Below are positions 12,883-24,916 of a stretch of 64,000 nt of DNA, in pieces. The notes under the pieces were generated by a model, which ran no database searches, was not told where the DNA came from, and saw nothing but the letters and a program-made list of their open reading frames with translations. Origin of the DNA: Notospermus geniculatus (taxonomy: Eukaryota; Nemertea; Pilidiophora; Heteronemertea; Lineidae); the NCBI GenBank assembly GCA_002633025.1, contig NMRB01000051.1:528696-592695 (forward strand). The letters run 5' to 3'. A program made the position numbers and the translations under genes. Positions within the stretch are counted from its first letter, which is position 1; each line of letters begins with the position of its first letter.

Positions 12883-13315
12883 ATATCAGTTCGGGAAAGT
12901 TCCAAAATTGGAAACGTTTCCGACTTTGGCAACGTTTCTTTTTTTGGAAGCGATTTTCAATTCCAATATCGGGAACGTTTCTGAATTTGGAAGCCCAGAG
13001 ATTCTGGCACAACCAAGCCTTTTGATGATGATAATTGATGATTATCGATGATTGCAGCCAACTTACGCCAGCAATACAGATTGTACGCCGTGAAATACAA
13101 GGTCACAGGTGCTGCCATCTGTTAATGGAAAAAAACACTTCCCGATTTTTGATACTCATATCCCGATTAGGCCTAACATGCAAATAGGCCTACACCGATT
13201 TCCGATATCGGAATCGAAAACCGCTTCCGAAAAAAGAAACCTTGCCAATATTGGAATCGCTGGGCTTCCAAAATCAGAAACGTTTCCAAATTCGGAACTT
13301 TCCCGAACTGATATA
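12883..13315. mobile_element. long fold-back element, GGAAACGTTTCC-rich arms
   Basis: Arms of about 110-125 bp at 12883-13000 and 13190-13315 are inverted repeats of each other: left ATATCAGTTCGGGAAAGTTC, right GAACTTTCCCGAACTGATAT. Each arm contains several GGAAACGTTTC-type sub-repeats. The middle is about 190 bp of unrelated sequence. Frames on both strands here (13109-13438, 13156-13380) are by-products of the arms. Confidence 0.85.
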
Positions 13316-13851
13316 AGACGCTGCAATATCAATGTCCATCTTGTACAATGGAATATTGCACTGCGATATGGAAAAAACACTTGTGGCTGTTCTGCCAGCT
13401 ACCATGGGACTGTTGCGATAGTACATGGACGCAACTAATTCATTTGAAATCAATTTATTTGTTTGTCTATTGCAGCATCTGTTCCATGAATATTTCATCA
13501 CTGAGAACCATAATCCTGTCGTAAAAATTATATGAAAATCCTGAATGCACTAGTAGTCCAGCCAATTCATATCGTCATGTTCATAACATGTGACTTGGTC
13601 TGAAGTAAGTTATCTGTAATTTATTTGCCCCACTGCATAGCATATCATTGTCCTCCAATGCCATTCGGATTAATATTTTGGGCAGTAGTTCTGGTTACAC
13701 TAATTGACAGCATTACAAACTAATGGTTAGATCTTCTCGTAATACAGCAGAAGAATCTCTGCCAAGGGGACATCTACTAGTGTTGCAGACTTCGTTCAGT
13801 CGCGATGGGTCATTTCTGTTAATTTTGACCTCTGCAATCAGGACACTTCTC

Positions 13852-14024
13852 AGTAGGAGCCGTCAGTGAGTTGACCAATAGGTGTCACTACGGCCCAATT
13901 CAATGCATATAGGGGCACCCATTCATTCTTGGTCGAGCATCAGTCACGTGGATTTTCCTGTGTATTGGTGCACTAGAACTTTGCTGCCATCTTTTGGCAA
14001 TATGCGTTCCCGGCTGCTCCTATT
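13852..14024 (+). mobile_element. MITE-like element, AATAGGAGC family (copy 2)
   Basis: It begins AGTAGGAGCCGTCAGTGAGT and ends GGCTGCTCCTATT. It aligns along its full length with the elements at 6171 and 29099, sharing GTCACTACGGCCCAATTC and TTTGCTGCCATCTTTTGGC. Confidence 0.85.
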
Positions 14025-15618
14025 AACGATAGCCTCTCTCAGCTCAGTTTGTGTGAATTCAACGAGACTACGTCATACACTTGTATTTTCTCGTGTATTA
14101 TTCCAGTTTGGTTCAGTCATGCAGTGCATAAACAGACTAAAGTAAAGGAAACTTTTTTATCCTGACAACAAAATTCAACTCGCGCAAGACCACCTCATAC
14201 ACTTGTATTTTCTGGTGTTATTCAAGCATAGTTCATTCAGTATGCAATGAATATTCCACAGTGAAAAATATGCCAATGCAAAAATGATACTTTTTTTCTA
14301 ATATACTGCTGAGATTCTTTATGCTTCTTCCTTTTATTGGAGTACATTTCAGTCATGCAACAAACGTGCCACTGTGAAAATTCCCAGGTTTTCTACTGAA
14401 GTGGCAGTAACAGGATGCCATGGAAACGCAGTTTCCTTTGATGAGTTCATTTGAGAGGATTCACCTTGGCACATTGCTTCCTTCAAGTCAAATAATAACA
14501 TAATAACGAAAGAAATTCTGCAGCTTTCTCTATACTGGTGACGAACAAAATCGGGGCTGTATTTAACGAAGTGTAATTTGCCTCAATCTTTATCATAGCT
14601 TTGGATTTCTGTGTTTGTGGAAAGTGGCATGGTAAATGTAGTGTGGTATTAAGTCAGCTTAACTGAGGAGGGGATGTGTCAGATGCAACGGAGTAGAAAG
14701 AAATTTTGGGTTTGCTTCGAGTTGTGATTGAGCCTAAGGGGTAAGAAGTCTCTTTTGCAGGAGGTTTCCAAGGGATGCAAGGATAATTTTTTCTTTCATT
14801 GGCTACAGGTCTGATTGTGGGTTTTTGATCTTCTGGTGTTTTCATTGGCCTGAGGTGTGAATCTTCCTGCACAGTGGTCTGTCCCCTCCCCCTTCCTGAG
14901 GGCTTTCTACTGGCCCTTGTCCACAGTTACCAGTTAGGTTCCACTTAGCCTGTTAACAACAAGGGACCACGTCGCCTATGAAAATTGCAGTGCATGGAAA
15001 CGGCCTTCAGGCTGCTCAGTATTCAATAGAATATATTCCATTCTCGAAGAGTTTCTGACCAGACTTGCTGGCTGACCTTGGAACACCCTACTAGTATATA
15101 CATCACTTCTTCTCTTAAGAAATGTTGCCATCGATATAAATCAAACACATTCTAAAGAATGCACTTCGGGTCAGCAGGAACAGATCAATGGTTGCATGCC
15201 ATCTCTGGCATACTAATGAACGGATTGCGAGCCATAAAGACTCAACTCGCACTCAGATTATTGCTCTTTGGCTTCCTTTTTCCGAATCCAATTTTGAGTC
15301 CATGCAAAGTGTGGTCTTTTCAAAAAAAACTTTGCGCTGTTTGCCAATCAGTGTAATTGGTTTGTTCAAATTGAATGCTCGTGGCATGCCATGGAAGTGC
15401 AGAATTTTCTCAGATTCTGAAGTGGCCTGGTAGTTGTTGAGAGCGCTGTAATCGGGGTATTGTACATGTGTAGAGATTGTTGGCTTTTGATCAGTCTCAT
15501 TGATTGCTGGCTAGAACCAAACCAATTTCAACTAATACTTGCAACATTGTCTCTTCCATGTTTCTCAAAAGTCACCCTTTGTGTCAACATATGGGCATAA
15601 GCCAGTGGGAGGCTTTTC
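14025..15618. other. no supported gene; weak local duplication
   Basis: A stretch around 14060-14100 is partly repeated at 14185-14230 (CATACACTTGTATTTTCT in both), a diverged 120-bp tandem copy. Otherwise nothing supportable is seen. Confidence 0.4.
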
Positions 15619-15797
15619 TGCCGTTAGAGGCCACTGACAGTTGTTACCGGTCATAGGACGTCATGAAATTTGACGTCACAGAGAAGAAATACAGGGCATG
15701 ACGCCATCCATGATGACGAGGACGCCATGGCTTAAGTCCGTGACGTCAAATTTTGTGACGTTATCTAGGACTGCTAACAGATGGCCTCTAACAGCAG
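15619..15797. mobile_element. MITE-like element, CTGCCGTTAGAGGCC family (copy 1)
   Basis: Ends CTGCCGTTAGAGGCC and GGCCTCTAACAGCAG are inverted repeats. Inside, CATGAAATTTGACGTCA mirrors TGACGTCAAATTTTGTG, making a second nested inverted pair. A relative with the same outer ends and the same TGACGT-type core lies at 31251-31404. Confidence 0.85.
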
Positions 15798-16940
15798 TAA
15801 GGTCTTCGATTCACTCATGCAGCTCCAAAGTAAACTGGTGGTCACTTGTAAGCAAGATTTGTGAAATTTTGACAGCAGGTAGTGGAATTCTTGCTGCCAA
15901 ATATTAAACTGTCACTACCGGCTAAAGTCAATTTGATTGTGCAGCCAAAGAAAGTGTATCTGTGATCTGTTGAAATCACCGTTCGTAAAATTTTGACAAC
16001 TGAGCTCTGTAAAATCAAGGAATTCTTGTTGCTGAATTGCTAAATGTGGCATGGAAAAGCCCAAAATTCCCTAGGTGAAATATTATAGTGAACTTGGTGA
16101 GATCGTTTGTTGCAAAATGGGATAGTAGCCAATGGCAACATCAACAACCACCTTCACAAACCCTCTTGTCATTCACAACACCCAATGAGTTAAATCTGGG
16201 GGTGAGTACACAATGATTTATATGCTCCGCCAAGCTTGGCTAAGTTTAATATCATTTTCACTAGACTGGAAAGAACAGCATGCGGAGTAATGATTTATTG
16301 TATGAAAATTGAAACATATCATTAATCTACATCAGGGTAACTGAGTGTAGATTTGATGAACAGGCATTTGTTTCATTATGAAAATTCTCTGATGAAATAT
16401 TGGATGGGATGTGGGCTCAGGGTGTCATTGTTATGCAGCTGGTATGGGTAACTTGGTATTACAACCAGAAATTTCAAAATGCAGTGTAAGGAAGGGGACT
16501 ACAGAAAAAAGTGCAGACCATGGTGCCCCGCATTTTTGTACTTGAAAAAAGGCAGGGCAGTTTAACCTCCGAAAGGGCATTGTATTGACTACTGGGCTTT
16601 TCAGAAAAATATCCACAAATCCCAAGCAGTGTACTCAAGGCACAATGATCTCAATAGTCTAGTGTCATTCCACCTACAGTTGGAACTGATGAGGTAGGTT
16701 AAGTGCTCTAAGAGATTTTTTGCACCTGATGGAGAAAAACCTGACAGCGCAGATTGTATCTGCTTTATTTCCCAATAAATCTGATAGCAGCATCAGCAAC
16801 CAATACTACCAGACAGGTGTGATGAAGGAAGGAGCAACGTCTTCTGTTTTTGTTGAAATCGTAGCCACATGAAGTGCCAATCGAAAGAAATGCACCGAGG
16901 CCTACATGTATTTCGCCTTCTTGAGGTTTACAATAGACCC

Positions 16941-17182
16941 TTTCGAGGAAAATGGCGCTCGTTTGTTAATAAATTTTTACGGCCTAATTTCTCTCAAACA
17001 ACACTTTGGTTTATGGATCTAAATGCACATTTCACTTCTATGAACACAGCAGTACATGTACCAGACAATTGGTGTGAATAGTTTGGCTAATTTTGGAGAT
17101 GGAACTTTGCCAAAAGTACACGTGTTTGCAAAAAAGCCAAAACAAACGCCATATAACAATAGGGCGGCCATTTTCCTCGAAA
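16941..17182. mobile_element. MITE-like element, TTTCGAGGAAAATGGC ends
   Basis: The 16-bp end TTTCGAGGAAAATGGC is mirrored by GGCCATTTTCCTCGAAA at the far end, 242 bp in all. The interior is AT-rich and non-coding. Only one copy was seen in the window. Confidence 0.7.
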
Positions 17183-18843
17183 TCATCTATAACCAGAAAC
17201 TTCAACAAAAGTAAGGATGTACCACCAAGCCATAGCTCAGTTTTAAATGTGGACCACATCCTGCCAGTCTTGCCAAGGCAACCAAATTCCTTTTCATAAT
17301 GTAGTCCCATTGATGACTGCTAGTTATATTGACACATCATTCAAATGCTGGCAACATGAATGCATTATGAAGAATTTCGTGAAAAATCGTCCACAATCGA
17401 CAACTATTACCTTCGCAGCAATGAGCAATAACCACCGCGATCGTTGTTAACATGAAGCGTATTACCTCCAGACGAATCGGCAAATGGTAACCATGGAAAA
17501 GTGTTGCCCGTACTCGCAACAAGGCGACTACTTCATCTTAGCAGGAAGAAGTGTTGGATAGGATTACCACTGGTCAATTTGGGGGACAATTCTCATCAGC
17601 TTGGCTTGCTGGTTTGTCAATAGAATCTACCCTGTTGATCAAATTTGAGAGGAAACATGATCGGTTTAAGGATAAAGATATGATATGATGGCTCAAACTG
17701 ATCAAATACATTTGATAATATCTGATACCCTAGGTTTATGTCTGAGGTTTGATTTGTCTCCTACCCTTTTGTTAGCGGTTTTGTTCTGCAGCTGAGAAGG
17801 CTGACACTTCAGAATAGTAGGCTGCGCACTGCGTAGGATGCACACCGCAAGCGAAAAATGACGAAATGATGCGAAGTGAAGCGGTGAGGCGAAGACAAGC
17901 GAATTCTTTGCCAACATAGCACTGATCAGGGATTCCACGTACATCCAGTGGAAGTTCGCGTGACCAAATATAAAATTTACATCTTGTCGCACGATTGCCA
18001 GTGCTGATCGTTCTCAGTTTGTACAGGCCAATGCTTCCAGAGTATTTAGAAATTTTCGCAACATCGCTGGGCGAAATTTGCTCCGCCAGTTCGCTTTGTG
18101 CATGTGGCTTGATGAGAGTCTTTATGGTGTTATTGCAGGTAGTACCTTGGTAGTATAAATAGATTCCATTTGACAGTGGATGGGAAGGAAAAGGAAGGAT
18201 GAATGTGGTCCCTTATTCTGACAGACAGGAAGAGGAACTGGAATGTGGGAATGTGGAGAAAGGACAAGGAAACAGAAGGGGGAGGGGAAAGTTTAAATCT
18301 TGGTCCCATCTGAGCTTTAATTGGTGAGATAGGGGAAAGATGCCTTGCAAGAACTCACATTTGTTGGTATGGAGACAGAGGAAGTTTGATTATTGGAGAG
18401 GAGTAGGTGGTCATATCCTGTATTCATCTCAGCTTCGGCAAGAATGGATGAGAGTGAGAGGAAATATATTATAAGCACCATTTGTGTACAGAAGAATGGA
18501 AGGGAAAGGGAAGAGACAAGTCTGATGAAAGGTTCAGTTTCGACCATTGTGTTGTCGGGAAGTGGAATGGTAGTTGCAGGAACTGGCTTCCATGTATCAT
18601 CGAGCAACATATTGATGTGGCTGTTATTGTTCCATCACTTTGTATTCATATACACAATACAGCAGCAATGAGAAGGAGTTCTCATCTGAATTCCATCTTT
18701 TAGGCTGATTTTGGTGATGGTAATGAAGGACTGTGCTCTGTTGTGGTTCTGAAAGCAGGTTTTGTCATGGTGTCATGGTGACTGACTTCCCTTTTCTCCC
18801 TTTGCTGCATTGGTGTCAAACTAGTAGCGATTTTGGTCATCCA
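17183..18843. other. no supported gene
   Basis: Open frames overlap on both strands at 18317-18703 (97 codons minus, 92 codons plus). The minus frame looks hydrophobic in its middle, but no splice sites or family could be assigned. A GCGAAG-rich patch at 17850-17905 is locally repetitive. Confidence 0.35.
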
Positions 18844-18983
18844 GGCCCATATGCACCAATGAAGATTATCTTGAACTCTGAGCCAAGCTTTTCCATTGTC
18901 ACATCATGCTCTGGCAAACTTGAACAATTGAAAAGCTGCGATTCGACCTGAGTTCAAGATAATCTTTGTTGGTGCATATGGCC
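18844..18983. mobile_element. MITE-like fold-back, GGCCCATATGCACCAA ends
   Basis: Left GGCCCATATGCACCAATGAA and right TTGGTGCATATGGCC form inverted repeats continuing through GATTATCTTGAACTC / GAGTTCAAGATAATC, about 35 bp per arm with few mismatches. Total length is 140 bp and it is non-coding. Confidence 0.85.
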
Positions 18984-20455
18984 CCCAGTGTATCACGGAG
19001 AGTCTGCATGAGAAAAAGAAGTGCCTGATTGTGGGTCACGGTTGCTTGCTTAGGTCAGTCGATATCTTGGCTACAATTTGGTCTGAGAGTGATAACCAAT
19101 AGCAAAAAAGCTTGAATGAGTGCTGAGAATGATTTCAAGGCATGGGCATGCTCCAAGTGCTCTTGGGAGAAGTCAAAACTTTTGTATCCAGAACAACTTA
19201 TCTCAGTCTTCTTTGTCATTTATTTGGATTCCTCATCTACTCTGACAGAATCCTAGACTTGACGTTGTCAGAGCAATCCTCTTGCCATTCATGCTCTAAA
19301 AATATTGACAGACCCTCTCCAACAAGTCTGAGAGAATTGGACGGGAGGAATATTTCAATATCAGCCACTAGGGTGGAATACGGGATTAGTTCCCGACACA
19401 ATATGAATTCATACGAGCGTTTGTCCGACATCTCATCATCCAATCTGCCCTGAGTACCGTCAGAAGTCGACAAGGGAGAATCTTCATGATGGAAAGCCTG
19501 TCTATCGAATAGTGTTGTGCTCTCCGATGTTGGCAAGATCTAAAGATGTTGTTCTTGCCGTCTGAGCTATTTTTCTATCGTTGCTGCATCTACGTAATTG
19601 CTGATAAGTATTAATTGCGGTCCAGTGGGCATATTTTCTTGGATATACCAGCAGAATGTTGGAACTCTCTTTTGTGTTGTTGACGAACGAGGAGATGTGA
19701 GGGAAGAGCAACAAAGTTCTTGCGAAGGCTGGTAAAGAGAGTCTTATTACCGACACTTTTACTTCCATCTGCCAGCTTAACTGTCTCAAGTCATGTAGAC
19801 TTTAACAAGGTCAGCTATCCTACCCAGGGATTCACCCACCCTACAACAAGAATCTCAAAATATATCATTCGGATCATGTCACATGGGCAGTGCGTGAGCT
19901 CCGAAGCAACCCAAGCATTCCAAGTAAGCCTGCAGACAAGACTGAATGATGACTTCCACTTTTTTCATGACCGTTGCAACTGAACTCGCTTCACCTTGAG
20001 GTTTCCCTTTGTCCATTACCCATCATTGTTGGAACTAATGTCAATTCAACAAGCACAATGATCTGTCTCCAACTGGAGTTCATTCAGACGTAATATTTTT
20101 GCCTTCGGCGTAGAATATTCTTCCCAAACCTCCCAATTCTCAAGTAACCATAATCTTCTAAGACACCAGTTCCCCAAAGAGAACTGAGGACTCAAATTCA
20201 CCAACATTGGGATTAATCTACGAAGTTTACAATTTTGAAAAAAAGTCTGTGGGATTGGTATGTCAAGTTCTGGTCTGATGGAATGTCAAACTAGGGCTGA
20301 TATTTGAGATGCTGGGTTCTCAAGGGATGTAGATGGGAAACTTCTTAAGTTCTATTTGATTAGTTCAAAGTGGATGTGCAGGCTGGGATATCTCTCTATG
20401 ACTGTCATCTGTCTGGGTATATTTCAATCACTCCTACATGGTGGCTGCTTCCTCC
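18984..20455. other. weak coding-like frames, mostly minus strand
   Basis: On the minus strand, 19789-19502 (95 codons) and 19536-19237 (99 codons) are adjacent open frames, and a third frame reads TVKLADGSKSVGNKTLF near 19790-19740. The last phrase is mildly reminiscent of retroelement protease regions, but nothing diagnostic follows. Overlapping plus-strand frames of similar length make the strand uncertain. I do not call a gene. Confidence 0.25.
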
Positions 20456-20920
20456 TAAAGCCTAGTGTACATCACACTTGCAACTAGTCGCCACTGAGCT
20501 TCTGGCGACTGGGAGGATCTACTAGTAACTGGAACTGGAGGTGACTGATCAGTCACAGAAACGGTTGATGTATGCACCCTTGCGACTCGCTGGAACTGAG
20601 ATTTTCCCAGTCACTGCGAGTTGCACATGTTCAACTTTCTAGTGACTAGTTGTACCCAGTTTCATTCAGTTGCTCGATGTGCGCAGGCTTGCAAGTTTTC
20701 TGAACAAAACCTAGTCTTGTCGAGTCTCAATGCCCCCCGGATGTTACCTGAGTTGCTGCCATTCACATGTGCGATGTACGCAGTCAGGACATGACGACTG
20801 ATTGGATCCTCCTAGTTTTACTGAGTTGCTGAATTTGCGATGTGCGTGCAGCACGTACATCACCAGCGACTGATCAGATCAGTTACTTCCAGTCGCAACT
20901 GCGATGTATGCCTGGCTTTA
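20456..20920. mobile_element. fold-back element with TAAAGCC ends
   Basis: The left end TAAAGCCTAGTGTACATCAC and the right end GATGTATGCCTGGCTTTA are diverged inverted repeats, continuing into TTGCAACTAGTCGC / AGTCGCAAC. Internal pieces (ACTAGTTG, CAGTCGC, GATGTGCG) also recur in both orientations. The TAAAGCC terminus is shared with the elements at 31405 and 45061, suggesting one superfamily. Confidence 0.75.
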
Positions 20921-21604
20921 AGATTTCAGTGTAAGATGTACTCGGACAGAAATTCCATTTCCACATTTTGCTAAGTCCTTCGCAATTAAGGTGAAAAGTT
21001 AGAAGGTTACTGAGAACCATTGATGCCATACTACTTCAAAATGGCTTGATCTTGGGATATCTTGTTCTCAAAGCCAATGCTACTGGAAATAGTGTACGCT
21101 TTACTACCTCTCAGCCAAATGGCTTTAGTGAAACATGAGACAGACAAACCTTGACATTCTCTGGTTCTTCTCTCCTTCACTACGTTGGATTTATGAGCTA
21201 CTCTATCGCACAACAACAACAGTCATGATAAAAACAGAACACCGTATGAAACGTGAACGTTTCCATTTTGTCTTCAAGGCTTCACTCGTGAAACAACTGA
21301 TTCACTATTTTGATTTTCGAATAATGTTCAGAAGTCCAGAGAGTTTTGAAGCTACAAAGGTGCAAGTGCTGATGTTTCTGAAGGCTGGAGGGAAGATTTC
21401 TCAAAAGATCTAATGTGGAAAGATGCGTGTATGAACACAAGTTTGTAGCTTTGAAAGGTCTACTTTGGTTTTGCTGTAGGGAGTGGGTGACTTTGAATTG
21501 TCGTCTCTGTTGCCAAAACAAGATTATAAATCTGGTAGATATATCCTCCTAATTTTTTGGTGTACGAATTGTTAAATTGTAAAGAATCAAGTTAATACTC
21601 TTAT

Positions 21605-22037
21605 ACTCCCACTTACCTGTCCCATTCCTGAACTCGGAAAAAATGACCAAATCCTAAGTTGAAGATATCGCACGCTGTCATTCTTTGCCAGGCTCGGGAG
21701 TGGGACAAGTAAGTGGACAGGACATTACTGTTTCTGACCATACCCCCACCCCATTATCTTCAACTTATACTGGTGTCCCACAACTTTTTCTAACGACAAG
21801 GGGCGAATCTGAAGTCTGCGACATTCCCTCGACAATTTAAGCTGCGATATTTAGCATTAATGTGTTTCGCCTAGGATCAATGAGTCAGAGAATCACTGCG
21901 AACGTAGACGACAGTCCACGAAGAGCTACGATTTTTTCATTCGTCCCTTGTCGCAGGCCAAAATTCGCCAGTGGGACGCTAGTATTAGGATTTAGTCATT
22001 TTTTGCCACTTCAGGAGTGGGACAGGTAAGTGGGAGT
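21605..22037. mobile_element. fold-back element with ACTCCCACTTACCTGTCCCA ends
   Basis: About 50-bp inverted ends: left ACTCCCACTTACCTGTCCCA then AAAAATGACCAAATCCTAA, right TTAGGATTTAGTCATTTTTT then GTGGGACAGGTAAGTGGGAG. A third, internal copy of the end motif lies near 21697-21722. There is no coding capacity. The terminal motif resembles a splice donor context (GGTAAGTGG), so gene predictors could be misled here. Confidence 0.85.
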
Positions 22038-22435
22038 TTAGAGAATGCATGGTTAATGGCCACAAGTCTGAAAAGAGTACAGGGACACATGCACAATCAA
22101 TGCGTTTGTGCAGCTCACATGCTTGAGCTAGTTCAGGTACTTTCTATCAGTCATCCTACGGCTGGTGCCAATAATTAGATCCATTAAAACATTCCGATAA
22201 CACCTTGGTGCTTCACTGTTGACAGCTGTTGTTAACCTTTATTGCACTGATTTCTGGATTCCAACTTCCAGTTACATATTTCTTGCAGTAGAATCTTCTT
22301 AATTTTGGCCTATCCCCGTTGGACACCTTTGTTTGCCATGGTTTTTTTATTGCACTTTAACCAACTGTGAGTTTGAAGAAAATAAGTTGTCTATACCATT
22401 TCATACCTCGCCATTTCATACTACAGATATCCAAC

Positions 22436-22553
22436 ATAGAGTACAAAGGACGACAAACAAAATGATATGATATGTAAAATTGTCTCCGAATTTCGCAAAT
22501 TTTCGAGCCCAAGCGGGGTCTTCCTCAGGCACTTTCTAGATACCAGAAGTGAA
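22436..22553 (-). mobile_element. dispersed hairpin repeat family P (copy A)
   Basis: Read on the minus strand, the unit runs from ACTTCTGG through a hairpin with flanks CCTGAGGAAGACCCC and CTCGAAAATTTGCG, then TATCATTTTG and a tail ATGTTGGATATC. Three more copies lie at 32330, 37760 and 39806. The hairpin and its invariant flanks are conserved more than the rest. This may be the terminal region of a retroelement, possibly Penelope-like; no reverse transcriptase is nearby. Confidence 0.7.
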
Positions 22554-22795
22554 ACAAATTTCATACTATACCAATGTGTATTTAGTTTTACAACTTTATG
22601 CACAGTTTGAAATATTTAAACAAAGTACTTCATATTGCTACACAATGCTTCCATTTAGGTACGAGTTGTCAGCAAGTATAGATTTTCCGCCAGAATAAAC
22701 GTTTTCATGTAGGTGACAAATTTGCACACATCAACTGCCTAATAGGATCAACTGCGTACAGGTTGTTTTTAAAATGCAAGAATTAACCCTGATAT

Positions 22796-22916
22796 TGGCT
22801 GGTATTCATAAAAGTTAGCAAATGCTTTTACTTAAGATTTGCACAGTAATGTCCAATGTAAATGTACTGCAAAACGTGGAATAAAAGCATTTGCTACCTT
22901 TTATGAATATCAGCCA
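22796..22916. mobile_element. short palindromic MITE, GGCTGGTATTCATAAAA ends
   Basis: A 121-bp element with about 36-bp inverted repeats: TGGCTGGTATTCATAAAAG and CTTTTATGAATATCAGCCA, plus GCAAATGCTTTTA / AAAAGCATTTGC. A related fragment sharing AAATGCTTTTATT and AATAAAAGCATTTGCT lies at 57735-57820. Confidence 0.9.
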
Positions 22917-23959
22917 CTCTATTGAATCTTTAGAATTATTAGGACTGGTTGCTTATTTGATAGGTTTCGAATTGGTTCTTGGCCATTTGCTGAGCTACTC
23001 GTAACTTACAATCAGTTTTTAGGACATGAATTGATCAATGATGCATGACATTGCCTAAAACGGTGTGCATTGGTACTGCTTAAGTCTCAAACTATCTACA
23101 GGTCCTACTCATCACTCTTACACGGACACAGAAAGACAGATGATGAATTTGTGAATTAAGTAGATAACCTACTCGATACCAAGAGGAGCGAAAACCGTCA
23201 CCAAGATAGAAAAAATTAGAAGATACCTCAAAAACTAATGCTGGTTTTGCACGTACCTCTTAGGCAGTTTAGCCTGACACGAGTAATCCTTATATCCAGT
23301 TAAAAATCTATGCAGATAACATCCTCCGTGAGTTGATCTGAGCTCACTGCTCTGTTACACACACAGTTATGTTTGATTCACTGCAGACTCTAGCGATTGT
23401 GGTAGTATCCACGCGAGACGACCAATAGCCCGGCTCACAGACAACCGTAGATTGTCGCCGCTCGGCCAATCAATGTCTTATAGTCCCCATAGCCATTGGC
23501 AGGCTTCGGTTGAAGCCATAACGGGGTAGAGCGATTGTTTAGCGAGTGCAACTCGGAGCAAGTGGCGGTTGTTTATATAGAGGTGGAATGGTATGCTGAA
23601 CACACGTTCTGTCTCACCTCTGGAGAGATTTGGTTTGAAACTGAAGGATGCAGCGTGGGAAAGTTGACCATCTGGTTCGTACAAAAGCTAGCAACTCGTT
23701 AGCGACATATCTCTGGGTCATTGTGGCGAATTTTATGCATATTTTATCCTGCGTGGAGAATAAATCATTTAATTACCATCAGTAATTGAGATTGCGATAT
23801 CAGTAATTGCATTAACTTGGGTTCCACCCAGAATTTCATAGATTGGGATATTGCATTTTGGATGATTTGAAGTGACTAGAAACTCAAGAAAAAGTCCACT
23901 TTGCAGTACTGTTAGGAAGTGTTGATTGGCGCATGGGTGATGGTTGTTAAGATTCAGAG

Positions 23960-24130
23960 CCGGTGTGACAGGAATCAGCCTCCTTAAGAATGCAGATCCG
24001 CCAAACAATAGCCAGCTATTGTAAGGTTATATTCGAATGGTCATGGTCTCTCTAGCCATATATTCTAATCCCTCACTGAACAATAAGACCGGATTTTGAT
24101 TCCAGGGGACTTGGATTCCTTTTACACCTG
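23960..24130. mobile_element. MITE-like element, GGTGTGACAGGAATC family (copy 1)
   Basis: Ends CCGGTGTGACAGGAATC and GGATTCCTTTTACACCTG form inverted repeats. The middle carries a hairpin around ATGGTCATGGTCTC. Copies lie at 26644-26819 (part of the 2.3-kb duplication) and at 61478-61627 (independent). Confidence 0.75.
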
Positions 24131-24270
24131 TTTGGTCTTCCTCCTGGTTATCAGACCAGAGTTCAGCTGGGATTATGATTTCAAAAACACTCCAATTATA
24201 CTCGGACATAGCTCCTGAAACCCCTTGTTAAAGCATGGACAATCAACAACAAAGTGGGACACCATTCCCC

Positions 24271-24334
24271 GATGAGTTCTACACGTTACCGATGAGTTCT
24301 ACACGTTACCGATGAGTTCTACACCTTATCGAAG
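24271..24334 (+). repeat. 20-bp unit repeated three times
   Basis: GATGAGTTCTACACGTTACC occurs at 24271 and 24291, with a third slightly diverged copy at 24311. The paralogous block at about 26971 has a single copy, so the expansion came after the 2.3-kb duplication or was lost from copy 2. Confidence 0.9.
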
Positions 24335-24618
24335 AGGTGTTGAAATCATAGTGAACACGTGTTTCGGCCTCTTTCTGGGTGCTACAGTCGCTTGCTGAAC
24401 AATGGCTGACGAGTCAGTACTACAACCAGTACTTGTGATAAGCCCACATGGGAAAGTGGCACTTGCATGAACAAAAAGGCAGTTGAAATATCTGATGACA
24501 TTGTTGTGATCCACAAAATCACTTCCTCTACTTTCGTTGCATGATTACCATTGCCTGTTTTGGAATTTGGCACCTGTGACCCATCTGAATCCAAACGTGA
24601 GCACCCAGAATCTTCCAA

Positions 24619-24916
24619 AAAGTTTTTTTAAAAAGTTAAAGTTTGAGTTTATAGTCTGATATCAACAATGGCAGAGGTGTCATCCAACTTTACACTTTAA
24701 CCCCAGTCTATCCTGAAACCTTTCAGTATAACTCAGATGAGCTGCTCATTCAGCGCTACAATCTGAGCATTTCCGACCGGTACCCATTTATACACCTGGG
24801 TGGAGAGAGGCCAGTGAGGCAAAGAGACTTGCCCAAAGTCTCTCGCCCAATGGGATTCGAACCCGGGACCCTCTGACAGCTAGTTGGAGACCCGAACCAC
24901 TACGCCACCGTGGCTC
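24619..24916 (-). mobile_element. tRNA-derived SINE (family S3) with 7-bp target duplication
   Basis: On the minus strand it starts GGAGCCACGGTGGCGTAGTGG, has an A-box-like GCGTAGTGGTTCG and a B-box GGTTCGAATCC, then a non-tRNA body with a TATAAATGGGTACC stretch and an AT-rich tail. CTTCCAA flanks it at 24612-24618 and 24917-24923. The duplicated block 25823-27814 lacks it and shows the empty site ATCTTCCAACG, a direct view of the target before insertion. Confidence 0.93.

Noticed and set aside
19237-19789. retroelement protease or gag fragment on the minus strand
   Set aside because: Only one phrase (KLADGSKSVG) is suggestive; frames are broken and no catalytic motif or reverse transcriptase is nearby.
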